From RHKX01 sp963839535 (GTDB lineage: Bacteria; Actinomycetota; Thermoleophilia; Solirubrobacterales; 70-9): a stretch of DNA of 64,000 nt. The DNA is taken from positions 62,001-126,000 of the forward strand of contig CAWIVF010000003.1 of the NCBI GenBank assembly GCA_963839535.1, written 5' to 3'. Under the pieces are notes generated by a model that ran no database searches, had not been told where the DNA came from, and saw only the letters and a list, made by a program, of their open reading frames with translations. A program made the translations under genes and the position numbers. Positions 54,379-63,616 of the stretch are shown in pieces. The first letter of the stretch is position 1. Each line of letters starts with the position of its first letter.

Positions 54379-55207
54379 CTACGGAGCGGGCCAGGGCCGC
54401 AGCAGGGCGATCTGCTTCGAGGTGGCGAGCAGGCGGCCGTTGCGGCTCCAGACCTCGCCCTCCTCGTCGAACAGGCCGTCGATCGAAGCGCGGGAGCGAA
54501 AGCGGACGAGGGCATGGCGATCGCCGGGCGTCGGCTGGGCCCGGAAGTGGATCGTGAGCTCCAGGGTCGGCGCGGCCGAGGGCCCGTCGAGGATGCCGAA
54601 CGGAGCCGGCCACCACGCGTCCGTGTACAGGGCGATCAGCTCCGGGGTCAGCTCCGCCGACCCGCGAGCGCGGATCCAGCCGCCGGTGACGGCCTCCTCC
54701 CCGCCGGAGAACGGCGGCGGGCCGAAGCAGGGCCGGGTCTCGAGCCGCTCGAAGAGCGGCGGCGCCCCGGACCAGAGATCCAACTCCGGGACCTGCTCCG
54801 GCGCCGGCACGCGCGGGGCCTGCGGCGTCCACTCGGCCATCCCCTCGTAGGCCGAGGTCAGCACGCAGAGGGCGATCGTGGTCAGCTTGTCGCCCTGGCT
54901 CAGGCGCACCGAGCAGGAGGTGGCCGTGCGGCCCGACCGCTCGACGGTGACCTCGATCCGCGCCTCGCCCGCATGGGGCGGCCGCAGGTAGTGCAGGGTG
55001 AGCGAGCGCGGCAGCCGGGCGTCGTCGGCGATCTCGGCGCGGATCGCGCGCAGGACGATCGCGGCGATGAACCCTCCGTTCGGGCCCGGCGGGCCGAACC
55101 AACCGGCGTCGACGGTGCCGCTGTAGACGCCCTCGCCGAGCGACTCGACGGCGCTGTCGGCGGCGAAGACGTCGGCCTGAGGCGGGCGGCTGGGAGGGGT
55201 GCGCCAT
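54379..55207 (-). CDS. Acyl-CoA thioesterase, TesB-like (one frame break)
   Basis: 275 residues after removing one extra base near 55183, close to the N-terminus. Double hot-dog: DAGWFGPPGPNGGFIAA is the N-terminal substrate-binding loop of actinobacterial thioesterase-family proteins, and RSLTLHYLRPPHAGEARIEV and TSAYEGMAEW follow. The C-terminal domain ends NGRLLATSKQIALL, typical of the second hot-dog. It hydrolyses acyl-CoA to fatty acid and CoA; chain length unknown. Divergent from the amino acid ABC genes. Confidence 0.8.
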
Positions 55208-55233
55208 CGCGGCAGTCTCGCAACTGAACCGCG

Positions 55234-55239
55234 CGGGGA
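55234..55239 (+). promoter_or_regulatory. -10 element of amino acid ABC operon
   Basis: TAGGAT 39 bases before ATG 55279; a short leader with a GAGGT ribosome site follows, so this gene is not leaderless. Confidence 0.45.
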
Positions 55240-55278
55240 TAGGATGCCGCCGTCCCGCCCCCCGAGTCGAGGTCGAGC

Positions 55279-56160
55279 ATGTCATCCCTTCGCCTGCCCA
55301 AGTTCCTGCTGGTCCTGTCGCTTCTCGCCGCCTCGCTGCTGGTGGTCGCCTGCGGCGACGACTCCGACGAGGGGTCGGGCTCCGAGACCGCGTCGGGCGA
55401 CGTCTCGCTGGAGGACTGCACCCCCGACACGCTCGCGACGAAGAGCGCGGGCACGCTCACGATCGGCACGGACAAGCCGGCCTATCCCCCGTACTTCGTC
55501 AACGACGATCCGACCAACGGCAAGGGCTTCGAGTCCGCCGTCGGCTACGCGATCGCCGAGCAGCTCGGCTACGAGCCGGCCGACGTCGAGTGGACCGTCG
55601 TTCCGTTCAACTCCTCCTTCGCCCCGGGCCCCAAGGACTTCGACTTCGACCTGAACCAGATCTCGATCACCCCGAAGCGCGCCGAGCAGGTCGACTTCTC
55701 CTCGCCGTACTACACGGCCGATCAGGCGGTGGTGGCGCTCCCCGACTCCAGCGCCGCTGAGGCCGAGGGGCTCGAGGACCTCGCCGACGCCAAGATCGGC
55801 GTGCAGATCGGGACCACGAGCCTCGACGCGGTGACCGCCTCGATCGAGCCGAGCGAGGACCCGCAGGTGTTCGACACCTCCAACGACGTCGTCTCCGCGC
55901 TCAAGAACGGCCAGGTCGACGCCATCGTGGTCGACACCCCGACCGCGCTCTACCTGACCGCCGCTCAGGTTCCGGAGGCGAGCATCATCGGTGAGTTCGC
56001 GGCGCCGGAGGGCGACGAGTGGGGCGCGCTCCTCGAGCGCGACTCCGAGTTGACCGACTGCGTCTCGGCGGCGGTGGACGAGCTGCGCGAGTCAGGCGAG
56101 CTCGACAAGATCCAGCAGCGCTGGATCAACGCCAGCGGCGGCGTGGCGACGCTCGACTAG
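55279..56160 (+). CDS. Polar amino acid ABC transporter substrate-binding lipoprotein
   Basis: 293 residues, intact. Lipobox LLVVAC, then an acidic linker. Family-3 solute-binding signature GKGFESAVGYAIAEQLGY, FDFDLNQISITPKRAEQVDFSSPYYTADQAVV, and the C-terminal GKLDKIQ-like SGELDKIQQRWI. The Asp/Arg positions that grip the amino acid carboxylate and amine are in ITPKRAEQVDF and SNDVVSALKNGQVDA. First gene of a three-gene importer. Confidence 0.93.
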   Translation: MSSLRLPKFLLVLSLLAASLLVVACGDDSDEGSGSETASGDVSLEDCTPDTLATKSAGTLTIGTDKPAYPPYFVNDDPTNGKGFESAVGYAIAEQLGYEPADVEWTVVPFNSSFAPGPKDFDFDLNQISITPKRAEQVDFSSPYYTADQAVVALPDSSAAEAEGLEDLADAKIGVQIGTTSLDAVTASIEPSEDPQVFDTSNDVVSALKNGQVDAIVVDTPTALYLTAAQVPEASIIGEFAAPEGDEWGALLERDSELTDCVSAAVDELRESGELDKIQQRWINASGGVATLD

Positions 56161-57015
56161 CGGGGGCACCCACGCCGACAGGGGAGCCGCAAACCGCGCC
56201 CGATCGCCGGGCTGAGCGCGAGGCCGAGAAGCGGCGGCGCAATCGGCGGGGCGCGACGATCGCGGCCGTCTCCAGCGTCGTCGTGCTCGGCGGCCTGGCC
56301 GCGCTCGTCCTGACCAGCTCGGGCTGGCCCGACGTCCGCGATTCGTTCTTCAACTGGGAGGACTTCAAGGCCACGTTCCCCGACATCGCGGACGCGTTCT
56401 GGCTCGACGTCAGGGTCTTCTGCATCGTCGAGGTCGCGGTGCTGATCCTCGGCCTGGTCGTCGCGCTCGTCCGCAGCACGACGTCTCCGGCGCTGTTCCC
56501 GCTGCGTCTCCTGGCGGCGGTCTACACCGACCTCTTCCGCGGGATCCCGACCATCCTGCTGATCTTCCTCGTCGGCTTCGCGGTGCCCGGGCTCTACCTC
56601 AGCGGCGTGCCGACCGAGCCGGTCGTCCTCGGCGGCTTCGCGCTGACCCTCTCCTACGGCGCCTACGTCGCCGAGGTCTACCGGGCGGGGCTCCGGTCGG
56701 TCCACGCCGGCCAGCGCGAGGCGGCGCTCGCCGTGCGGGTTGAACGAGCGGCAGTCGCTGCGCCACGTCGTCCTCCCCCAGGCGGTCCGCAACGTCGGCC
56801 CGCCCCTGCTCAACGACTTCATCGCGCTGCAGAAGGACGTCGCCCTGGTCGCGATCATCGGGGTCTCGGGCGAGGCGTTCCGCGTGGCTCAGATCTACGC
56901 CCAGACCGAGTTCATCTACACCCCGCTCGTCGCCGCCGCGATCCTCTACCTCGCGGTGACGATCCCGCTGGCGCGGCTCCTCGATCGCTGGGAGCGGGGG
57001 CAGGCGCGCTCATGA
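56161..57015 (+). CDS. Polar amino acid ABC transporter permease (one frame break, start not visible)
   Basis: About 280 residues. The coding frame is open from the preceding stop: a basic stretch (EREAEKRRRNRRG) then a membrane helix, but there is no ATG, GTG or TTG in frame before GTG 56281, which would cut into that helix. A lost start codon is likely. LLAAVYTDLFRGIPTILLI and, after an extra base near 56736, LNERQSLRHVVLPQAVRNVG form the His/Glu-type permease signature with the EAA loop. Pairs with the ATPase that overlaps its end by four bases. Confidence 0.82.
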
Positions 57016-57779
57016 GCGTCCCGAGCAGATCCGGAACCCCGGTGATCGAGGTCCGCGGGGTGACGAAGTCCTTCGGCGACCGCCAGGTGCTGAAGGGAAT
57101 CGACCTCTCCGTGCACGAGCACGAGGCGGTCGCCCTGATCGGAGCCTCGGGATCGGGGAAGTCGACGATCCTCCGCTGCATCGACCTGCTCGCCGAGATC
57201 GACGACGGCGACATCTTCCTCGACGGCGACGTGATCACCGATCCGTCCGTCGACGCGATCCGCGTCCGGCGCAAGCTCGGCTTCGTCTTCCAGGCCTACA
57301 ACCTGTTCCCCCACATGAGCGTCCTCGACAACGTCACCCTCGGCCTCGTGCGCGCCGAGGGCCTCGACCGGGGCGAGGCGGAATCCCAGGCCCGCGAGCT
57401 CCTCGCCCGCTTCGGCCTCGAGGGCCGCGAGGAGGAGCGGCCCACCCACCTCTCCGGCGGTCAGCAGCAGCGCGTCGCCATCGCCCGCGCCTTCGCGAGG
57501 CGGCCGCGGGCGATGCTGCTCGACGAGGTCACGAGCGCCCTCGACCCGGAGCTCGTCGGCGAGGTCCTCGCCGCCGTCCGGGACCTGAAGGCCGAGGGGA
57601 TGACGATGATCATCGCCACCCACGAGATGGGCTTCGCGCGGGAGGTCGCCGACACCGTCGGCTTCCTCCACGAGGGCCGCCTGGTCGAGGTCGGCCCGCC
57701 CGAGCGCGTCCTCGAGGACCCCGAGGCCCCGGAGACGAAGGTCTTCCTCCGCCGCCTCCTGGCCGCGGGCCGGGCCTAG
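57012..57779 (+). CDS. Polar amino acid ABC transporter ATP-binding protein
   Basis: 255 residues, intact. Walker A is GASGSGKST, the Q loop is VFQAYNLFPHMSVLDNV (typical of GlnQ/HisP), the signature is LSGGQQQRV, Walker B is AMLLDEVTSALDP and the switch His is in IATHEMGFAREV. DEVTSALDP and THEMGFA mark the polar amino acid subfamily. Begins in the permease stop (ATGA). Confidence 0.95.
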   Translation: MSVPSRSGTPVIEVRGVTKSFGDRQVLKGIDLSVHEHEAVALIGASGSGKSTILRCIDLLAEIDDGDIFLDGDVITDPSVDAIRVRRKLGFVFQAYNLFPHMSVLDNVTLGLVRAEGLDRGEAESQARELLARFGLEGREEERPTHLSGGQQQRVAIARAFARRPRAMLLDEVTSALDPELVGEVLAAVRDLKAEGMTMIIATHEMGFAREVADTVGFLHEGRLVEVGPPERVLEDPEAPETKVFLRRLLAAGRA

Positions 57780-57793
57780 AGCGCCGAGCGAAT

Positions 57794-57905
57794 GGCGCCT
57801 TAGCGACGCATTACGTCGTAAAGGCGCCAATGACATTCGAGAGGCCAGTCGGCTCCGTCCCCCTCCTCCCTCATCAGCCCAAACAAACTCTCGGGCCGCC
57901 GCACC
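57794..57905. repeat. Dispersed structured repeat, copy B
   Basis: Same element as at 23184-23300. Here the stem is better: GGCGCCTTAGCGACG (57794) pairs with CGTCGTAAAGGCGCC (57814) with two mismatches around CATTA. The shared blocks AAAGGCGCCAATG, CCCTCCTCCC and CAGCCCAAAC follow in the same order as in copy A. Lies between convergent genes, after the ABC operon. Confidence 0.6.
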
Positions 57906-57933
57906 GGTCCCGGGCGCGAAGCGCGAAGCGCCC

Positions 57934-59983
57934 CTAAGCGTCGGCGGGCGCCGACAGCAGCTCTTCCCCCAGCAGCTCCCGCACGTTCACCCCGACATCG
58001 TCGATCTGCATCGCCGAGGTCCGGCTCGCCTCGCCGCCGGGCAGGCCGATCGGCGCCGCGAGCACGGCGTCGGGGATGCCGAACGCGTCGACGAGGTCGA
58101 AGGCGTAGGGGCGCAGCTCGCCGCAGAGGTCGTTGACCGTCTTGATCAGCGCCTTCGAGCGGGTCGACGAGATCCGGCCGTGCTCCTGGTACCAGGCCGC
58201 GCTCGCTCTCGATCGTCGACAGCGCGTAGAGGTCGCAGACGCGGTTGAGCAGGAGCTTGTGGTCGCCGTCCTCGCAGCGCTCGATCGCCTCGGTGAACGC
58301 CTCGAGGATCTCGCGGTCGACGTGGGCGCGGGCGGCCTCGAGCACGTGGTCCTGGGCGAGGTTGAACACCTCGAACGCGTCGATCCCCGCCTCGATCCCG
58401 CCGCGGATCCGCCGCGCGGCGGTCGAGATCACGTGCTCCTCGCGCCAGCGGAAGAGGCCGAGCTGGTACTCGCGGTCGCCGAGGTCCTCCTCGCTCTCGC
58501 GGCCGGGGATGAGGTCGTCGCTGAGGCGCTGGATGAGCTCCCGGATCGCGGTCCGCTCGACCGCCGTCTCCCAGACCTGGGCGGCGACGAACTGCGCGGT
58601 GCCGAGCTGGTCGAGCTCGCCGAAGCTCTGGCTGAAGCCGGTCAGCAGGCTCTTGGCGACGAGCTGCAGGAGGATCGTGTTGTCGCCCTCGAAGGTCGTG
58701 AAGACCTCGGTGTCGTTCTTGAGCTCGCCGAGCCGGTTCTCGCTCAGGTAGCCGAGGCCCCCGCACGCCTCGCGACAGGCCTGGATCGTGCTCGTCGCGT
58801 GCCAGGTCGCGATCGCCTTCAGGCCGGCGGCGCGCGTCTCGAGCTCGCGCCGCGCCTCCTCCTCGTCGAGGTCGCCGCCGAAGATGCGGTCGAGCTCGCG
58901 CAGGACGCTCTCCTGGGTGAAGTGCAGCGCGTAGGTCTTCGCGAGCGCCGGCAGCAGGCGCCGCTGATGCACGCGGTAGTCGAGCAGGAGGGTCTCCTCC
59001 TCCGAGTCGGGCTTGCCGAACTGGCGGCGGCGCAGCGCGTGACGGACCGCGATGGTCAGCGCCGACTTCGTTGCGCTGATCGAGGCGCCGCCGACGCTCA
59101 CCCGTCCCTGGATCAGGGTCCCGAGCATCGTGAAGAAGCGGCGGTTCTCGTTCTCGATCTCACTCACGTACTCGCCCTCCGGCGTCACCTGCGCGTAGCG
59201 GTCGAGCAGGGCGTCGCGGTCGACCCGGATCGAGTCGAACCAGATCCGCCCGTTGTCGACCCCGTTGAGGCCGATCTTGGGGCCGTCGTCCTCGATCCGC
59301 ACGCCGTCGACCAGGTTCCCGTCCTCGTCGCGCAGCGGGACGAGCAGCGCGTGGACCCCGCGGCTCTCGCCGCCGACGATGAGCTGCGCGAAGACCGCGG
59401 CCATGCGGCCGTCCCGGGCGGCGTTGCCGATGTAGTCCTTGCTGTCCTGCTCCTCCGGGGTGTCGACGACGAACTCGCCGGCCTCGGCGTCGTAGGTGGC
59501 GGTCGTCCGCACGTGCTGGACGTCGGAGCCGTGGCGGCTCTCGCTCATCGCGAAGCAGCCGGGCAGCTCGAGCGAGGTGATCTCCTGCAGGTAGCGCTCG
59601 TGGTGCTTGCGGGTGCCGAGGTGGAGGACGGCGCCGCCGAAGAGGCCGAACTGCACGCCGATCTTGACCAGCAGCGAGAGGTCGCTGTGGGCGAGGGTCT
59701 CGAAGCTCGCGACGGCGCCGCCGACCCGGTCGAGGCCGCCGAACTCCGACGGGAAGCCCATCGCGGTCCCGCCCGAGGATGCGAGCACGCGCATCCACTC
59801 CATCACCTGCGCCCGGTACTCCTCGCCGGCGAGCGGCCAGTCCGTCTCGGTGAACTCGGGCCGCGAGATCACGCCGCGGATCATCTCCCTGATCTGCCGG
59901 TGCTCGCCGTCGAGGAAGCGGCGCAGCGCAACGGCGTCGACCCGCTCGGGATGACGCCGCTGGTCAGGACTCATCGCCGGCAC
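57934..59983 (-). CDS. Acyl-CoA oxidase/dehydrogenase, long form (one frame break)
   Basis: 682 residues after removing one extra base near 58199. FAMSESRHGSDVQHVRTTAT is the acyl-CoA oxidase flavin strand, followed by VHALLVPLRDEDGNLVDGV. Then FGKPDSEEETLLLDY, REACGGLGYLSENRLGELKN with the CGGxGY motif, and EVFTTFEGDNTILLQL with the catalytic Glu. The C-terminal 180 residues form the extra helical domain of peroxisomal-type oxidases. It would use O2 and give H2O2 in the first step of beta-oxidation. GTG 59983 or ATG 59974 may be the start. Confidence 0.88.
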
Positions 59984-60052
59984 CCGTTCATCAGGGGCCA
60001 GATTACCCCTCCCCGCCCGGCGGGAACCACGGCGCCGTCCCGCGGTCCGGCG

Positions 60053-61198
60053 CTACTCGGCGAAGCGATCGGAGAGGCGCTCGACCAGGCGCCCGAGCGA
60101 GGGCACCTGCTTGGCGGTCTCGAGCTGACGCCGCGCCGGCGGGTCCGCGAGGAGGTCCCTGACGGAGGCGAGCTCCTCCTCGCAGCCGAGGTCCTGGGCG
60201 TGCGAGCGCAGGACGGGGAGCAGGTCAGCGAGGATGTCGGGCACCGGGACGCGGCGCTCGAGCTCCGGATCGACCAGGCTGGCGTCGACCCCGTCCCGGG
60301 CCGCGATGAAGCGGTTCTCCGCGATCACCTCCTGGGCGCTGATCGCGATGTCGCTCGCGTAGCCCTCCTCGGCCTCGAGCCGGACGAGGCACTGGACCAG
60401 GGCCACGATCGCGGCGGTGTCGCTGCAGCGCGTCTGCGCGTCCATCACCCGGACCTCGACCGTGCCGAGGGCGGGCTGCGGCCGCACGTCCCACCAGAGG
60501 AAGGTCGGCTCCGGCACCGCCTCGGTCCGGATCAGCAGGTCGACGGTCTCGGCGTAGACCTCGTAGCTGCCGAAGGCGCGCGGCACCCCGACGCGCGGGA
60601 AGGCCTGGAAGAGCGGCGTGCGCGCGGAGGCGAGGCCGGAGTCACGGCCCTGCCAGAAGGGCGAGTTGCCGGACAGCGCCAGCAGCAGCGGCAGGTGGAC
60701 CCGCATCCTGTCGTTGACGCGGATCGCGGTGTCCTCGTCCGGGATCCCGACGTGGACGTGAAGGGCGAACGTCGGCTCGCGGCGCGCCAGCTCCCGCATC
60801 GACCCGTAGACGAACTGGTAGCGCTCGCCGGCCGAGATGGCGATCTCCTGCCAGATCGCGAATGGGTGCGTGCCGGAGACGGCGGCCCGGAGGCCGAGCG
60901 TCTCCAGGGTCCGCTGCAGCTCGGCCCTCAAGGCGCACAGCTCGCCGACGGCGTCGCCGACGGTGCGGGAGACCCCCGTCTGGATCTCGAAGGCGGACCC
61001 GTGCGTCTCGGCGGTGACCTGATCCCGAGCGCCGTGCGGGAGCCGCGGGAGCAGGTCCTCGATGCGGTGCGCGAGCGCCCAGGTGCGCGGGTCGAGGAGC
61101 ATCGCCTCCTCCTCCACCCCGAGCGTGTAGGGACCGACGCTGTGACCCCCGGCCCACTTCGACCACGCCGGGCTCACCTGTTCGCCCGCGGCGCTCAC
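60053..61198 (-). CDS. GCS2-type carboxylate-amine ligase (YbdK-like)
   Basis: 381 residues, intact. YTLGVEEEAMLLDP is the opening Glu-rich strand of the glutamate-cysteine ligase 2 family, ALHVHVGIPDEDTAIRV holds the substrate-binding segment (HVHVG), and FLWWDVRPQPALGTVEVRVMD is the metal/ATP region. Members ligate an amine to the gamma-carboxyl of glutamate using ATP. Together with the hydrolase and the ATP-grasp gene upstream, with which it overlaps by 4 bases, it forms a three-gene operon. Confidence 0.85.
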   Translation of the reverse strand: MSAAGEQVSPAWSKWAGGHSVGPYTLGVEEEAMLLDPRTWALAHRIEDLLPRLPHGARDQVTAETHGSAFEIQTGVSRTVGDAVGELCALRAELQRTLETLGLRAAVSGTHPFAIWQEIAISAGERYQFVYGSMRELARREPTFALHVHVGIPDEDTAIRVNDRMRVHLPLLLALSGNSPFWQGRDSGLASARTPLFQAFPRVGVPRAFGSYEVYAETVDLLIRTEAVPEPTFLWWDVRPQPALGTVEVRVMDAQTRCSDTAAIVALVQCLVRLEAEEGYASDIAISAQEVIAENRFIAARDGVDASLVDPELERRVPVPDILADLLPVLRSHAQDLGCEEELASVRDLLADPPARRQLETAKQVPSLGRLVERLSDRFAE

Positions 61199-61995
61199 CC
61201 AGTCCCGCTACCCGCCATCGGCGCCGTCGAACGCGACGACGCCTGCACGAAGGAGCGGAACAGCTGCGCCTCCTGGGGCCGGTCGACCATCAGCTCCGCG
61301 TGCCACTGGACGCCGATCAGGAAGTCGCGATCCGGATCCTCGATCCCCTCGATCGTCCCGTCGTCGGCCCACGCGGTCGCGACCAGGCCGCGGCCGAGGC
61401 GATCGATCGCCTGGTGGTGGAAGGAGTTGACCTCGAGATCGGTGGCGGCGACGGTGGACGCAAGCTGGGACCGCGGCTCGATCCGGACCCCGTGGGAGGG
61501 CTGGTTGCCGGGGTTGCTCTGACGGTGCTCGATCGGCTCCTTGCCCTCGAAGCGATCGGGGAGGTGCTGCTCCAGCGTCCCGCCGCGGACGATGTCGAGC
61601 GCCTGCATGCCGCGGCAGATCGCCAGGATCGGGAACCCGCGCTGGTCGGCGGCGCTGGCGATCGCCAGCTCGAAGTGGTCGAGGTCGGGCTCGACCGGAC
61701 CGAGGTGCTCGTTCGGCTTGGCCCCGTAGGCGCTCGGGTCGAGGTCCGGGCCGCCCGACAGGCAGAGCCCGGAGAGCCGGTCGAGCAGGGGCTCGATCGC
61801 CTCGATGTGGAGGGGCGGGATCACGACCGGCAGCCCGCCGGCGGCCTCGATCGCGCGCAGGTAGGTCAGGCCGAGGGCCATCTCGTGCCGCGGCGGCTCG
61901 CCCTCCGGGGTCGGCTGGACCGTCTCGGCCCGGCGCACCTCGGAGGTCGTCACGCCGATCAGCGGCCTGGCGTCCGCCACACCTCTCGAGCTCAC
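61195..61995 (-). CDS. Class I glutamine amidotransferase-like gamma-glutamyl hydrolase (PuuD-like)
   Basis: 266 residues. LCLSGGPDLDPSAYG, nucleophile elbow LAICRGMQALDIVRGG with the Cys, and IGVQWHAEL with the catalytic His-Glu: the peptidase C26/PuuD triad. PuuD removes the gamma-glutamyl group from gamma-glutamyl-GABA in the putrescine pathway; here it is beside a GCS2 ligase and ATP-grasp protein, so a related gamma-glutamyl product is likely. GTG 61995 overlaps the ATP-grasp stop by four bases. Confidence 0.85.
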   Translation of the reverse strand: MSSRGVADARPLIGVTTSEVRRAETVQPTPEGEPPRHEMALGLTYLRAIEAAGGLPVVIPPLHIEAIEPLLDRLSGLCLSGGPDLDPSAYGAKPNEHLGPVEPDLDHFELAIASAADQRGFPILAICRGMQALDIVRGGTLEQHLPDRFEGKEPIEHRQSNPGNQPSHGVRIEPRSQLASTVAATDLEVNSFHHQAIDRLGRGLVATAWADDGTIEGIEDPDRDFLIGVQWHAELMVDRPQEAQLFRSFVQASSRSTAPMAGSGTG

Positions 61996-63413
61996 AGGAT
62001 CCACGTGTCCTTCGCACCTCCTCCGCGCCCGCTGTTGACGACCATCTCTCCTTCGGCTCGAGCGAAGCGCGTGAGCCCACCGGGCACAACGAAGGTCTCG
62101 TGCGCGCTCGACAACACGAACGGTCGCAGGTCGACATGTCGGCCCCCAAGCGCGCCTCCGCACACGGTCGGGTGCAGGGACAGGGCCACCGGCTCCTGGG
62201 CGACGAAGCGGTGGGGCTCGCGGCGGACCATCGCGGTCGCCGCCTCGAGCTGCTCAGGCGAGGCGAGCGGCCCGACCAGCACTCCCTGGCCGCCGAACTC
62301 GGAGCGCGGCTTGACGACCAGCTCGGGGAGTCGCGGCAGGGCGGCCTCGCGCTGCTCGGCGTCGCCGAGGTCATAGCCCGGGACGGAGGGCAGCAGGAGC
62401 GGCTCCCCCAGGTAGAAGTCGACCAGCCGGTCGACGTAGGTGTGGACGGCCTTGTCGTCGGCCACCCCGCTGCCGGGTGAGTTCACGCATCCGACCGTCC
62501 CCGCCCGCAGCGGCTCGATCAGCAGCTCGCCGAGCGCGGTCGGGGAGCCGTCGGCCGCCGTCAGGCGCTCGTCGTCGAGGCGCCGGTAGATCACGTCGAC
62601 CCGGCGCGTGCCGCGGTCGCCGCAGACGACGATCCGATCGCCGTCGCGCCGCAGGTCGGCGCGGGTCGCGAGCCGCATCGGAATCCGCCGCGAGAGCTCC
62701 CGATGCTCGTACCAGGCGCTCGAGGCGGGGCCGTCGGAGAGCAGGACGACGCAGGGGTCCTCCACCCCGGCGGGGGCGGCCCCGCGAATCGTCGCTGCCA
62801 GCCGGTCGAGGACGCCGTCGAGGCCGCGCGGCCGCAGCCCGGCCGCGGCGAGGAGGGGCGCGAGCGTCTCGCGGGCGGCAAGCAGGTAGGTGAGGCCGGA
62901 GGGGGCGCGCAGGTTGTCCTCGAGGACCGCGAAGCCGCCGTCGCCGCGGCGGACGAGGTCGGGGCCCGCGACGTGCGCCCGCACGGGCAGCGACTCGCCG
63001 GCTCCCGCCATCGCCGGCTCGTACCACTCGGCCTCCTCGATCACGCGCTCCGGCAGGACGCCCGCGGCGACCGCGCGGCGTTCGCCGTAGACGTCGGCGA
63101 GGAAGGCGTTGAGCGCGCGGGCGCGCTGGATCAGGCCGAGCTCGAGGCCGTCCCACTCGCCGGCGCCGATGATCCGCGGCACCGGATCGACGTCGAAGAC
63201 ATGCGGATCCGCGCCCCCGAATTCGACGCCCCGCTCGGCCAGGGCGAGGCCGCAGCGGCGGGCGGCCTCGGCGAGCGCGTTCGCCCCGAAGGCGGCGAAC
63301 AGCTCCTCGTAACCGGCGCGCGGCGACCCATCGGGCCGGAAGCCCTCGTCATAGGCCCCGGCGACGAACTCGCCGGGCCGTTCTCCAAGCGGCTCCATCA
63401 CTGTCGTATCCAT
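61992..63413 (-). CDS. Circularly permuted ATP-grasp protein (DUF404/DUF407 type)
   Basis: 473 residues, intact. GFRPDGSPRAGYEELFAAFG is the typical start; RARALNAFLADVYGER, VLEDNLRAPSGLTYLL, VDVIYRRLDDERL, NSPGSGVADDKAVHTYVDRL and LVVKPRSEFGGQGVLVGP are the conserved blocks of COG2308, in permuted order relative to normal ATP-grasp enzymes. Amidoligase activity is inferred from the fold and neighbours. TACGGT lies six bases before ATG 63413, so the operon is probably leaderless. No alpha-E or transglutaminase partner, which often accompany this family, is seen in the window. Confidence 0.85.
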   Translation of the reverse strand: MDTTVMEPLGERPGEFVAGAYDEGFRPDGSPRAGYEELFAAFGANALAEAARRCGLALAERGVEFGGADPHVFDVDPVPRIIGAGEWDGLELGLIQRARALNAFLADVYGERRAVAAGVLPERVIEEAEWYEPAMAGAGESLPVRAHVAGPDLVRRGDGGFAVLEDNLRAPSGLTYLLAARETLAPLLAAAGLRPRGLDGVLDRLAATIRGAAPAGVEDPCVVLLSDGPASSAWYEHRELSRRIPMRLATRADLRRDGDRIVVCGDRGTRRVDVIYRRLDDERLTAADGSPTALGELLIEPLRAGTVGCVNSPGSGVADDKAVHTYVDRLVDFYLGEPLLLPSVPGYDLGDAEQREAALPRLPELVVKPRSEFGGQGVLVGPLASPEQLEAATAMVRREPHRFVAQEPVALSLHPTVCGGALGGRHVDLRPFVLSSAHETFVVPGGLTRFARAEGEMVVNSGRGGGAKDTWIL

Positions 63414-63419
63414 CGCTTC

Positions 63420-63425
63420 ACCGTA
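63420..63425 (-). promoter_or_regulatory. -10 element of ATP-grasp operon
   Basis: TACGGT on the minus strand, six bases before ATG 63413. Confidence 0.45.
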
Positions 63426-63616
63426 GGCCCAGGGTGCCGGAACCCGTTTGTCCCGGCGGCTAAACCTCCATCGGCGATTTTCGACGGAGCGTTACGTCTT
63501 GCCCTACGATTTCGGTTTCCGTTGAGCGCCGATCCGCCCGCCCGACAGGTGCCGGCGGTGTGGCCAACCCACTCGCGGGCGGTCGCGCCGAACCCCGCCC
63601 GGACCCCTCCTCTCAT

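Noticed and set aside
2344..58200. Programmed frameshifting as cause of the many frame breaks
   Set aside because: No common slippery site or stimulatory hairpin, genes are unrelated, and most breaks are a simple extra base in a C/G run.
63470..63616. GlnR/NtrC-type nitrogen operator before gltB
   Set aside because: A GTTAC lies near 63491 and the stretch is AT-richer, but no second half-site at the right distance could be found.
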